Below the pieces are notes generated by a model that was not told where the DNA came from, ran no database searches, and worked only from the letters and a program-made list of their open reading frames with translations. Below are positions 8,426 to 15,807 of a DNA stretch of 22,641 nucleotides, one piece after another. The stretch is from Granulosicoccus sp045110515. Its GTDB lineage: Bacteria > Pseudomonadota > Gammaproteobacteria > Granulosicoccales > Granulosicoccaceae. Where the stretch lies: positions 1 to 22,641 of the forward strand of contig JBGCGD010000020.1 in the NCBI GenBank assembly GCA_045110515.1, given 5' to 3'. A program made the translations under genes and the position numbers. Numbering within the stretch: the first letter of the stretch is position 1; every line of letters begins with the position of its first letter.

Positions 8426-9874
8426 ATGAAGCTGAAATACCAACTTTTCATCACATTACTGCTGGCTAGCGCAACGCTAATCGCGGGTCTATACGCGTTT
8501 AACACATGGAGTTTTTCGCGTGGCTTCGTCAATTATATTACTCAATCCCAAACCAGTGCCCTTGAATCACTCTCAAACTCCCTAGCCGAAGGGTATTCTG
8601 AAAATGAAAACTGGGATTGGATACGGCATGAAGACGATCAATGGCGTCGTATAAGCGCTCTGGCCTTGCGAGGGTCCGCAAAACAAGGTTCAAGACGTGA
8701 CACTGGGCAAAATCAAGCAGGTGCTGCAGAGCTAAAAAGGCCAAAGTCGGGTAAGGGCCGAGACCGTTCAAAGCACCGCCCTCCTCAACTTGTATTGGTA
8801 GACAAAGATAAGACTGTCGTAGCAGGTCGCGAAAGACCCGATAGAGAACTCAGCTGGTTCCCGATTAACTATGATGATGCCGTGGTCGGATATATCGGCT
8901 ATATCGTCAGCGATGGGCTACCAGGACAACTTGAGAGCGTGTTTGCTGAGCAGCAACGACGCAGTCTGGCATGGGTATCATTACTCATGGTCGCCATTTC
9001 TGCCATCCTGGCCGCGATTATCGCCCCCAGAATCGTAAAGCCTGTTCTTACCGTCAGTAAAGCTGTCAGCGAGATCAGTCGAGGGGATTTTAATCAACGA
9101 GTCCAAATCAACCGTCGCGATGAGCTCGGTGACTTATCCCGAGATGTCAACCATCTCGCCTTAACGCTTGAACAAAGTCGCACTGCTCGGCGTAAATGGA
9201 TTGCAGAAATATCTCACGAGCTCCGCACCCCAGTGGCCATCCTGCAAGGTGAGATAGAAGCGATTGAAGATGGCATCCGTCCATTCGATTCTTATACCTT
9301 AGGCTCTCTCCAATCAGAGACCTTACGACTTAGCAGGCTTATCAGTGACCTTCACGATCTATCGCTGTCAGATCTTGGTGCTCTTGAATACCAAATGACA
9401 CCCATGCGCTTACAAAGCCTGGTTGAAGAGCGAACCTCTTCTGGAGGACCTCATAGAGCAAAGAAAGGGATCTCAATTAACTTAGTAGCAAACGCAGCAG
9501 ACTCTGAAATTATCGGAGATGCCCAACGCCTTGGACAGATGCTGGATAACATTTTGCAAAACTCTCTAAGGTACACGGACGATAACGGTCATATTCAAAT
9601 TTCACTGCAAGAGCAAGACGAACAGCTACAAATTCTCTGGAATGACTCCGGACCGGGTTTAGCTGACGAAGACTTGCCACAGCTTTTCGACCCGCTTTTC
9701 CGAGCAGAGCAATCCAGAAATCGTAACAACGGTGGCGCAGGACTTGGACTGGCAATTGTCGAAAAAATTGTTACCGCACATCGCGGCTCAATTTCAGCCA
9801 GCCACTCATCTCTCGGTGGATTGCAACTGGAAATTCTCATACCGCTACATGATTCACCATCGAGCCACTCATAA
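8426..9874 (+). CDS. sensor histidine kinase, BaeS-like
   Basis: The 482-residue membrane kinase has a first transmembrane helix at about 7-29, a periplasmic sensor region to about 178, a second helix at about 180-200, and a HAMP domain at about 201-253. The HisKA box is AEISHELRTP with phospho-accepting H264, followed by the BaeS-like ILQGEIEAIEDG. The ATPase domain has an N-box DNILQN (N375, N379), G1 WNDSGPGL and G2 GGAGLGLA near 436-443. The sensor loop carries an unusual Lys/Arg-rich stretch (about 91-118), which could bind an anionic or acidic partner. Its stop (TAA 9872-9874) overlaps the next ATG by one base, so kinase and regulator are co-translated. A BaeS-type envelope-stress sensor is the best family call; the signal is unknown. 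Confidence 0.92.
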   Translation: MKLKYQLFITLLLASATLIAGLYAFNTWSFSRGFVNYITQSQTSALESLSNSLAEGYSENENWDWIRHEDDQWRRISALALRGSAKQGSRRDTGQNQAGAAELKRPKSGKGRDRSKHRPPQLVLVDKDKTVVAGRERPDRELSWFPINYDDAVVGYIGYIVSDGLPGQLESVFAEQQRRSLAWVSLLMVAISAILAAIIAPRIVKPVLTVSKAVSEISRGDFNQRVQINRRDELGDLSRDVNHLALTLEQSRTARRKWIAEISHELRTPVAILQGEIEAIEDGIRPFDSYTLGSLQSETLRLSRLISDLHDLSLSDLGALEYQMTPMRLQSLVEERTSSGGPHRAKKGISINLVANAADSEIIGDAQRLGQMLDNILQNSLRYTDDNGHIQISLQEQDEQLQILWNDSGPGLADEDLPQLFDPLFRAEQSRNRNNGGAGLGLAIVEKIVTAHRGSISASHSSLGGLQLEILIPLHDSPSSHS

Positions 9875-10578
9875 TGAATATAAGCATTGTTGAAGATGAG
9901 CCAAAACTTGCCAACCTATTAAAAGACTATTTACAAAACGAAGGTTTCAACACGAACATTTTTCATGACGGAAGCGAGGCCCTAGAAAGCCTTGCACAGA
10001 GCCCAACCGATCTAATACTACTGGACTTAATGTTACCCGGTACTGACGGCATGACTATCTGCCGCGAGCTACGTAAGTCTTCTAACGTTCCAATCATCAT
10101 GCTCACAGCCAAAGCAGAAGAGATTGATCGACTGCTGGGCCTGGAAATCGGTGCTGATGATTACATATGCAAACCGTTTAGCCCCAGAGAAGTCGTTGCT
10201 CGAGTCAAGGCTGTACTAAGACGCACAGGCACTACAACGCCGAGTGACGAGGACGCTAACGCGCCTGAGGCAGCATCAAATAACTCATTTGTATTTGATG
10301 AGGCAACTGCAAGCGTGCGAATAAATGACCAGGTGTGCCCTTTGACCGCTGTTGAGCTTCGCTTACTGGGCGCAATGCATGAGAGACCCGGACAAATATT
10401 CAACCGTGCTCAACTAATGAGGCGTATGTACGATGACAACCGAATAGTCAGTGATCGCACCATAGACAGTCACGTCAAAAAACTCAGGCAAAAACTCGAA
10501 ACCGTTGATGAAGCAGCTAGCTATATCCACTCTGTGTACGGTATTGGTTATAAATTCGAGATACTGGTAAACGAGTAG
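9874..10578 (+). CDS. OmpR-family response regulator, BaeR-like
   Basis: The 234-residue protein has a receiver domain with acidic pocket E7-D8, phospho-acceptor D51 (LILLDLMLPG), T78 and K100. A C-terminal winged helix follows (about 135-230). The recognition region YDDNRIVSDRTIDSHVKKLRQKLE closely resembles that of BaeR. It should be phosphorylated by the kinase encoded immediately upstream and act as a transcription factor. Obvious candidate targets are its own operon and the EF-hand gene that follows, whose promoter carries an OmpR-type direct repeat. The linker contains an Asp/Ala/Ser-rich stretch of about 15 residues. Confidence 0.93.
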   Translation: MNISIVEDEPKLANLLKDYLQNEGFNTNIFHDGSEALESLAQSPTDLILLDLMLPGTDGMTICRELRKSSNVPIIMLTAKAEEIDRLLGLEIGADDYICKPFSPREVVARVKAVLRRTGTTTPSDEDANAPEAASNNSFVFDEATASVRINDQVCPLTAVELRLLGAMHERPGQIFNRAQLMRRMYDDNRIVSDRTIDSHVKKLRQKLETVDEAASYIHSVYGIGYKFEILVNE

Positions 10579-10621
10579 CATAGCTACATAGAAATGCAGC
10601 TTTTGCACTTTTCGTACAACT

Positions 10622-10710
10622 GTTCCGTAATTCTTACACAATGTTTACACGATTAAATCCGATGATATGTACTCACACCGAGAAACTGATTTGAAACAGA
10701 ATTTCGGAAC
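10622..10710. repeat. 12-base imperfect inverted repeat spanning the EF-hand promoter
   Basis: GTTCCGTAATTC at 10622-10633 and GAATTTCGGAAC at 10699-10710 are inverted copies matching at 11 of 12 positions. They are separated by 65 bases that include the putative promoter. The right arm is too close to the gene start (27 bases) to be an upstream activator site. A pair of sites for a looping regulator or a long-range mRNA/DNA fold are possible. I see no T-tract, so a terminator is unlikely. Confidence 0.35.
10634..10650 (+). promoter_or_regulatory. TTACAC-N5-TTACAC direct repeat, candidate response-regulator site
   Basis: Two identical TTACAC hexamers (10634-10639 and 10645-10650) start 11 bases apart, one helical turn. 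This is the usual arrangement for a tandem OmpR-family dimer. A degenerate third copy, TTCCGT, lies another 11 bases upstream (10623-10628). The downstream copy overlaps a possible -35 (TTTACA 10644-10649). A weak -10 (TATGTA 10666-10671) follows at 16-base spacing, as expected for an activated promoter. The site sits between the BaeR-like gene and the EF-hand gene, so the former regulating the latter is the simplest inference. Confidence 0.5.
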
Positions 10711-10737
10711 ATCATCATTTTTACTCAAGGAAACATT

Positions 10738-11247
10738 ATGAAAACTTCAACTATCAAAAAAAGCATTATTCCAGCACTGATCGGTTCAGCCCTGTCATTT
10801 TCTGTCATTGCCGCAATGCCTGCACTTCAGGATACCAATGGTGATGGTGTCATTAGCGCTGAAGAAATCACAGCCATTCGCGATGCTGCCCGCGCTGAAG
10901 CGCTTGCAACCTATGATGTTGATGGCAACGGCGAACTGTCTAGAATGGAACGCCGTGCAATGAAAGATGCTCGATACGATGCAACTCTATTAGAGTTCGA
11001 TGCAGATGGTGATGGCGAACTGTCTCGAGACGAAAGACGCGCTGCCCACGATGCACGACGCGCTGCAGTCGAACTTCAACTAGACGTAAATCAGGATGGT
11101 GTGCTGTCTGATGAAGAACGAGCTGGTTTCGATTCTTTGAAAAAAGAGCGCGGTGATAAGAAAGGAAAAAAGCATGCTAAGGGCAAGCGTCACGGAAAAG
11201 GCTTAAAGCAAGGTAATGCAGAAGAGACCGTCCAAGAAGAAGTCTAA
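10738..11247 (+). CDS. exported EF-hand calcium-binding protein
   Basis: The 169-residue protein has a signal peptide (MKTSTIKKS, hydrophobic core to about 26). Four canonical 12-residue EF-hand loops follow at about 32-43 (DTNGDGVISAEE), 60-71 (DVDGNGELSRME), 88-99 (DADGDGELSRDE) and 116-127 (DVNQDGVLSDEE). Each has Asp at position 1, Asp/Asn at 3 and 5, Gly at 6 and Glu at 12, so all four should bind calcium. The C-terminal tail (about 135-160) is strongly basic with His (GKKHAKGKRHGKG), an odd contrast to the acidic loops. A strong ribosome-binding site, AAGGAAA, precedes the ATG. It probably acts in the periplasm as a calcium buffer or sensor, and its position next to the two-component pair suggests shared function. 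Confidence 0.85.
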   Translation: MKTSTIKKSIIPALIGSALSFSVIAAMPALQDTNGDGVISAEEITAIRDAARAEALATYDVDGNGELSRMERRAMKDARYDATLLEFDADGDGELSRDERRAAHDARRAAVELQLDVNQDGVLSDEERAGFDSLKKERGDKKGKKHAKGKRHGKGLKQGNAEETVQEEV

Positions 11248-11265
11248 AGCGTGCAAGTAGATCGT

Positions 11266-11318
11266 GTGAGCAGTTGTTCGAAGCTTGCTCCTTTGAACTA
11301 AGTTAGCCAGCTGCTCAC
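11266..11318. terminator. stem-loop between convergent genes, possible bidirectional terminator
   Basis: GTGAGCAG (11266-11273) pairs perfectly with CTGCTCAC (11311-11318). The stem extends to about 11 pairs if one G-U is allowed, with a loop of about 31 bases. It lies between the EF-hand gene and the convergent MFS gene and covers the MFS stop codon. On the plus strand it is followed after several bases by a short T-run (CGCTTTT). The long loop and weak T-tract make this only a candidate. Confidence 0.35.
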
Positions 11319-12541
11319 CTACTCGCTTTTACGATGTCTTCCTGCCTTGACCTCTTTACCAATAGCATTAAAAGTATGCCGAGGATAACGCTGAGATAGG
11401 CCATAGGACGAGCCGTTCCATCATGCAATACACTCACAGCAACCGCTGCCAGTCCGGCAGTGGTTTGCTCAATACCGCTCAACATTGCTGAGGCAGAACC
11501 GGCATTCCCCTCTATTGATCGAAGCGCTCGACTTGGTGCAACGGCAAACAACGGCCCCATACCAAACGCCATAAACATGTAAGTTGCCGTTAGTGTAAAC
11601 GGCGTCATGTAGCCACCGAAAATAACGACGGCAAACACTGCCGTTCCGGCCAATAGTAGTTGAACCCCAAGATTCATTAACCGGAAAGGATCCCAACGAT
11701 CAGCCAGTCTGGATGCCAGCAAACTGCCCAGAAAAAAAGCTAAAACGATACTGGCCTGATAGTAACCGAACTCATTTGCCGGAATTTTCAGCAAATCAAT
11801 GATGACGAATGGGCCAGCTGTGATGAAAATGAATAACATGCCCAGGCATACACCCAACATGGCCGAGTGCACTATAAAATCTGAATTTATGACGAGTGCG
11901 CGATAACGACTAACAATGTTTCTTGGCCTGAGTGCACTACGGTCCGGCAACTTCGATTCGGGAAGAAAACGCGCAACCACGCACAACGTAAACAGTGCCA
12001 TACCACTGATCACGCCAAAATTCGCCTGCCACCCCCAGGTCACGTGAATATAACCGCCCAGAATAGGTGCTGCAGCAGGCGCTATGGCGATTACCATGCC
12101 CAACAAAGCCATTGCTTTAACCTGTTGTTTTTCAGTGTACAGATCTTTAATCATGGCAAGGCCGACCACTGCTTCTGCAGCTGCTGCAATTCCTAAGAAA
12201 ATTCTAGCAACGATTAACTGATCGATTGTTTGGGCAGCTGCACATGCAAGACTGAGCAGAGATACCGCAGCTAGTGAGACCACCAACACAGGCTTACGCC
12301 CATATCTGTCTGATAAAGGGCCGTGTATTAACTGTGCAATACCAAAGGCCAGGATGTTAAGGCTAATGGTTAGCTTTACTTTAGTAGCACTAGTATCAAA
12401 CCAGCGGACCAAGTCAGGCAGACTTGGGCTGTACATATCGGTCGAACTAATACTGACACTGGAACCCAACACCAATATTCCGACCACCAAGCCAATACTG
12501 GGAACTACCAGTTGTGGGGGCGCAGAGGGTGTATTCGCCAT
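11315..12541 (-). CDS. MFS multidrug transporter, Bcr/CflA family
   Basis: The 408-residue protein has twelve hydrophobic segments. The major-facilitator loop 2-3 signature is GPLSDRYGRKP at about 73-83. The sequence between helices 1 and 2 (SSTDMYSPSLPDL) is characteristic of the Bcr/CflA drug-resistance group. These are inner-membrane proton-coupled exporters of drugs, sulfonamides, bicyclomycin or small metabolites. It lies 160 bases downstream of, and in the same direction as, the amidohydrolase gene, so it could be transcribed with it or from its own promoter. If it belongs to the pathway it may export a nitrogenous intermediate, but the sequence does not show this. The ATG has no clear Shine-Dalgarno sequence. 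Confidence 0.88.
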   Translation of the reverse strand: MANTPSAPPQLVVPSIGLVVGILVLGSSVSISSTDMYSPSLPDLVRWFDTSATKVKLTISLNILAFGIAQLIHGPLSDRYGRKPVLVVSLAAVSLLSLACAAAQTIDQLIVARIFLGIAAAAEAVVGLAMIKDLYTEKQQVKAMALLGMVIAIAPAAAPILGGYIHVTWGWQANFGVISGMALFTLCVVARFLPESKLPDRSALRPRNIVSRYRALVINSDFIVHSAMLGVCLGMLFIFITAGPFVIIDLLKIPANEFGYYQASIVLAFFLGSLLASRLADRWDPFRLMNLGVQLLLAGTAVFAVVIFGGYMTPFTLTATYMFMAFGMGPLFAVAPSRALRSIEGNAGSASAMLSGIEQTTAGLAAVAVSVLHDGTARPMAYLSVILGILLMLLVKRSRQEDIVKASR

Positions 12542-12701
12542 AGGGAGCGCGACCTAAAATAAACGTGTGGGCGCACAATGTACGCTCATCGCAACTACAT
12601 GACTAGCGCTTTTTCCATAACACGGGAACGTTGATTCCGCCTTTTAGAACTTTGCTAATAGTCTCTCTTAGATTGTCAGTTCATAAAGCCGACTAAAATT
12701 T

Positions 12702-13949
12702 TCAATCAACGATTTGGGCGGTTTCAACAACAGCATGAAAAAGTACGTTGGTACCTGCAGCTGCCCACTCTGGTGAAATTTCCTCAGCCTCGTTATGAGA
12801 TAAGCCATCTACGCATGGACACATCACCATGGCCGTGGGAGCAACGCGATTAATCCAACACGCATCGTGACCCGCACCTGAGACTAAATCGCGGTGGCTA
12901 TAACCGAGTCGATTGGCAGCCGCACGAACAGCTGACACACAATCTTGATCAAACTCAACCGGATCAAAGCCACCAACCTGCTCGATCGAATGCTGTAGCC
13001 CGATACCGTCAGATATTTCTTTAACACCGGCACGAAACCGAGTTTCCATATCACTAATCACCGCTTTATCTGGATGGCGGAAGTCAACGGTGAAAACAAC
13101 TTTGCCAGGGATAATATTTCGAGAATTCGGGTAGACATCGCAATGGCCTATCGCACCCACAGCATTCGGTGCATGGCTAAGCGCAATGTCATTGACCAAC
13201 TCTGTCATGCGAGCCATCCCGAGGCCTGCGTTAACTCTCATTGGCATCGGTGTCGAGCCAGTATGACTTTCTTTTCCCAACAAGGTGACTTCAAGCCATT
13301 TCAAACCCTGGCCATGAGTTACGACACCAATATCAATCGCATCTTTTTCGAGGATAGGGCCTTGCTCAATGTGCAATTCGAAAAAAGCATGCATCTTTCG
13401 ATCACCCACTTCTTCGTCCCCTAAGTAGCCAACACGCTTAAGTTCATCACCTAGGGTTTTACCATCGGCGTCTTCACGAGCATAGGCCCAGTCTAAGGTG
13501 TGAACACCGGCAAATACACCAGAGGCCACCATGGCGGGCGGGAAGCGCGTACCCTCCTCGTTGGTAAAGTTGACCACAACAATAGGATGTTTAGTCTTGA
13601 TGTTCATGTCGTTTAGTTGACGAATGATTTCAAGACCGCCAAGCACACCCAGCACCCCATCGTACTTGCCACCCGTGGGTTGAGTATCCAGATGACTACC
13701 CACATACACGGGCGACGCATTGGGATCTGTGCCTGCTCGTTGGGCGAACATCGTGCCCATCTTGTCCAGACCCATTGTGAGTCCGGCATCGGTACACCAA
13801 CGCTCAAACAATCGACGCCCTTCAGCATCTTCATCGGTCAAAGTTTGCCGATTGTTTCCGCCAGCGATACCAGGACCAATCTTTGCCATCTCCATTAGCG
13901 AGTCCCAAAGACGCTCGCTGTTGATTCGCATGTTGCTGGTTATCGCCAT
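12702..13949 (-). CDS. M20 Zn-dependent amidohydrolase, likely N-carbamoyl-beta-alanine / carbamoyl-amino-acid hydrolase
   Basis: The 415-residue protein belongs to the M20 amidase group that includes beta-ureidopropionase, N-carbamoyl-L-amino-acid hydrolase and allantoate amidohydrolase. Metal-binding motifs are visible: GSHLDTQPTGGKYDG (His, Asp), NFTNEEGTRFPPAM (Glu-Glu), ELHIEQGP (His) and GLSHNEAEEISP (His near the C-terminus). The small dimerisation domain lies between the second and last motif. The reaction would release ammonia and CO2 from an N-carbamoyl compound. The adjacent semialdehyde dehydrogenase and the RutR-type operator ahead of the pair favour N-carbamoyl-beta-alanine, which gives beta-alanine in reductive pyrimidine catabolism. 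That substrate is inferred from context. Start ATG 13949 has an AGGA-containing sequence close upstream. Confidence 0.85.
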   Translation of the reverse strand: MAITSNMRINSERLWDSLMEMAKIGPGIAGGNNRQTLTDEDAEGRRLFERWCTDAGLTMGLDKMGTMFAQRAGTDPNASPVYVGSHLDTQPTGGKYDGVLGVLGGLEIIRQLNDMNIKTKHPIVVVNFTNEEGTRFPPAMVASGVFAGVHTLDWAYAREDADGKTLGDELKRVGYLGDEEVGDRKMHAFFELHIEQGPILEKDAIDIGVVTHGQGLKWLEVTLLGKESHTGSTPMPMRVNAGLGMARMTELVNDIALSHAPNAVGAIGHCDVYPNSRNIIPGKVVFTVDFRHPDKAVISDMETRFRAGVKEISDGIGLQHSIEQVGGFDPVEFDQDCVSAVRAAANRLGYSHRDLVSGAGHDACWINRVAPTAMVMCPCVDGLSHNEAEEISPEWAAAGTNVLFHAVVETAQIVD

Positions 13950-13990
13950 ATCCTGCTCTCGCTAGTTACGCTTAAGAATGGCTCAAGTGT

Positions 13991-14003
13991 AAGGTGCCAC
14001 CTT
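13991..14003. promoter_or_regulatory. AAGGTG-C-CACCTT palindrome between dehydrogenase and hydrolase genes
   Basis: A 13-base perfect dyad with a single central base lies in the 85-base gap between the dehydrogenase stop and the amidohydrolase start. It could be an operator for an internal promoter. It is too compact to fold as a normal RNA hairpin. The evidence is the symmetry and the position only. Confidence 0.25.
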
Positions 14004-14034
14004 TGTATTAACCCAACTACGGATAGCCGCAATA

Positions 14035-15519
14035 CTAAGTAGGAAAGGTAAAGACGGCACCGGACTTTATCCCTGTAGGCCAACGACTGGTTACGGTTTT
14101 AAGTCTTGTATAAAAGTGAACACCTTCTGGGCCGTAAATGGAATGATCACCAAATAGAGAACGCTTCCAGCCGCCGAAACTGTGATAAGCCACAGGTACC
14201 GGTATCGGAACGTTAACACCTACCATACCCACCTGAATGCTATCTGCGAACGAGCGAGCCGCGTCACCATCACGGGTAAATATTGCAGTGCCGTTGCCAT
14301 ATTCATGCTCGTTAATCATAGTGACTGCTTCGTTATAATCGTTGGCCCGAACCACTGATAAAACCGGCCCGAAGATTTCTTCTTGGTAGATCTGCATGTC
14401 GGTAGTCACCTTGTCGAATAAGGTACCACCCAGGAAATAGCCGTTTTCATATCCTTGCAATGTGACATCGCGCCCATCAACGACAAGATCGGCGCCCGCC
14501 TCTAAACCCGAGTTAATAAGTGCAGTTATTTTTTCTTTAGCAGCTGCAGTAATAACCGGCCCCATCTCAGCATCAGGGTCATCTGCAGGACCGATTCGCA
14601 GTGCCTCGACTCGAGGTCGTAGCGCTTCAACCAGACGATCAGCAGTCTCTTCGCCAACCGGCACCGCTACAGAAATAGCCATGCATCGCTCGCCTGCGGA
14701 ACCAAAACCGGCTCCCATGAGCGCATCTACAGCCTGATCCATATCTGCATCGGGCATAACAACCATATGGTTCTTCGCACCACCAAGTGCCTGAACGCGC
14801 TTTCCGGCTTGAGTACCGCGGTTATAGACGTATTCGGCGATAGGTGTTGAGCCAACGAAGCTGATGGCCTGCACCTGCGGATTATCCAGTAAGGCATCAA
14901 CGGCTTCTTTATCGCCGTGGACAACGTTCAGAACCCCTTCAGGAAGACCCGCCTGATGCAGAAGATCAGCCACCATCATGACCGCAGAAGGGTCCCTTTC
15001 GGAAGGCTTCAGCACGAAAGTGTTACCGCAGGCAATCGCGACCGGGTACATCCACAAAGGCACCATAGCCGGGAAATTGAATGGCGTGATGCCAGCGCAG
15101 ACACCCAGCGCCTGACGATCCGACCAAGAGTCGATCTGTGGACCGACATTTCTTGAGAACTCACCTTTGAGTAACTGAGGAATACCGCAGACAAATTCTA
15201 CAACCTCACGGCCTCGCTGCACCTCACCCAAAGCATCATCGTGGGTTTTACCATGCTCTCGGGAAATTTCCCGGGCGACAGCATCCGCATTTTTAATCAA
15301 TAACTCATTGAATCGGAACATGATAGCGGCACGCTTTAACGGCGGCGTCGCAGACCATGCAGGAAAGGCCTCAGCAGCGTTAGTAACAGCCGCGTTGACT
15401 TCATCGGTGGTACTCAGGCCGAGCTCATCAATCGCTTCACCGGTGGCCGGGTTGTACACCGGCTGAGAGCGACCGCTTTGGGAAGCAACCAGCTTTCCAC
15501 CAATAAAATTGTTAATCAT
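14035..15519 (-). CDS. mmsA: CoA-acylating (methyl)malonate-semialdehyde dehydrogenase
   Basis: The protein is a class of aldehyde dehydrogenase that converts methylmalonate or malonate semialdehyde to propionyl- or acetyl-CoA using NAD+ and CoA. Family marks are ITPFNFPAMVPLWMYP (about 144-159, N148), FVLKPSERDP (168-177), GSTPIAEYVY (223-232), the catalytic cysteine in GERCMA (C279) and EEIFGPVL. I chose the ATG at 15519 (494 residues, the usual length, beginning MINNFIGGKLV). The frame extends to 15594, but the extra 25 residues would run through the RutR-like box and lack homology features. With the carbamoyl hydrolase downstream, a malonate-semialdehyde role in beta-alanine or pyrimidine breakdown is plausible; valine or inositol catabolism is the alternative. 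Confidence 0.88.
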   Translation of the reverse strand: MINNFIGGKLVASQSGRSQPVYNPATGEAIDELGLSTTDEVNAAVTNAAEAFPAWSATPPLKRAAIMFRFNELLIKNADAVAREISREHGKTHDDALGEVQRGREVVEFVCGIPQLLKGEFSRNVGPQIDSWSDRQALGVCAGITPFNFPAMVPLWMYPVAIACGNTFVLKPSERDPSAVMMVADLLHQAGLPEGVLNVVHGDKEAVDALLDNPQVQAISFVGSTPIAEYVYNRGTQAGKRVQALGGAKNHMVVMPDADMDQAVDALMGAGFGSAGERCMAISVAVPVGEETADRLVEALRPRVEALRIGPADDPDAEMGPVITAAAKEKITALINSGLEAGADLVVDGRDVTLQGYENGYFLGGTLFDKVTTDMQIYQEEIFGPVLSVVRANDYNEAVTMINEHEYGNGTAIFTRDGDAARSFADSIQVGMVGVNVPIPVPVAYHSFGGWKRSLFGDHSIYGPEGVHFYTRLKTVTSRWPTGIKSGAVFTFPT

Positions 15520-15575
15520 TTTGAAAGGGACACCAGAGTTAGTACTGCTTGTTTTTGAACGCACGCTATCGTACC

Positions 15576-15591
15576 TTGACCATCTAGTCAA
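15576..15591. promoter_or_regulatory. RutR-type operator
   Basis: TTGACCATCTAGTCAA is a 7-2-7 dyad (TTGACCA / TAGTCAA). It differs at one base from the published RutR consensus TTGACCA-NN-TGGTCAA. It lies 57-72 bases upstream of the dehydrogenase start. On the minus strand its TTGACT half could be a -35 element, with TAGCGT 17 bases on, so a bound repressor would block the promoter. It is also 30 bases ahead of the divergent TetR-like remnant. RutR responds to uracil/thymine in E. coli, which supports a pyrimidine-catabolic role for the leftward genes. Confidence 0.65.
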
Positions 15592-15621
15592 CAATCGCTA
15601 GCAACGAGTTGGCTCACTCAG

Positions 15622-15807
15622 ATGTTCCACAAAAACGAACTAGAATCCAAGTGCAAGTGTCGAATAATACGCCTTGCGATAGACTTTTTCTCAGCCGATG
15701 GCTACCGCGGCGCTACTGCTGATCACATTGCCAGTTTGGTGAGCATGTCAACGGCTACCTTACGTCAGTCAAAACAACGCCCCTACATAATTGCTGATAC
15801 ACGATGA
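15622..15807 (+). pseudogene. truncated TetR-family regulator (RutR-like remnant)
   Basis: The 61-residue frame matches the N-terminal DNA-binding part of TetR regulators: IIRLAIDFFSADGYRGATADHIASLVSMSTATL aligns with the usual pattern of helix 1, F-x-x-x-G-Y/F, T-x-x-x-I-A, then G-V-S-x-x-T-L. Immediately after the recognition helix, where the Y-Y/H-F motif and the ligand-binding domain should start, the sequence becomes unrelated and stops. Dimerisation and effector domains are missing, so normal function is unlikely. It is divergent from the dehydrogenase gene, with a RutR box between them, the usual place for the local repressor. Its stop overlaps the ATG of the next gene (ATGA at 15804-15807), suggesting a deletion that joined the two. 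Confidence 0.6.

Noticed and set aside
15520..15594. Upstream extension of the dehydrogenase reading frame to 15594
   Set aside because: It would place coding sequence through the RutR-like box and add 25 residues unlike the family; the ATG at 15519 gives the usual N-terminus.
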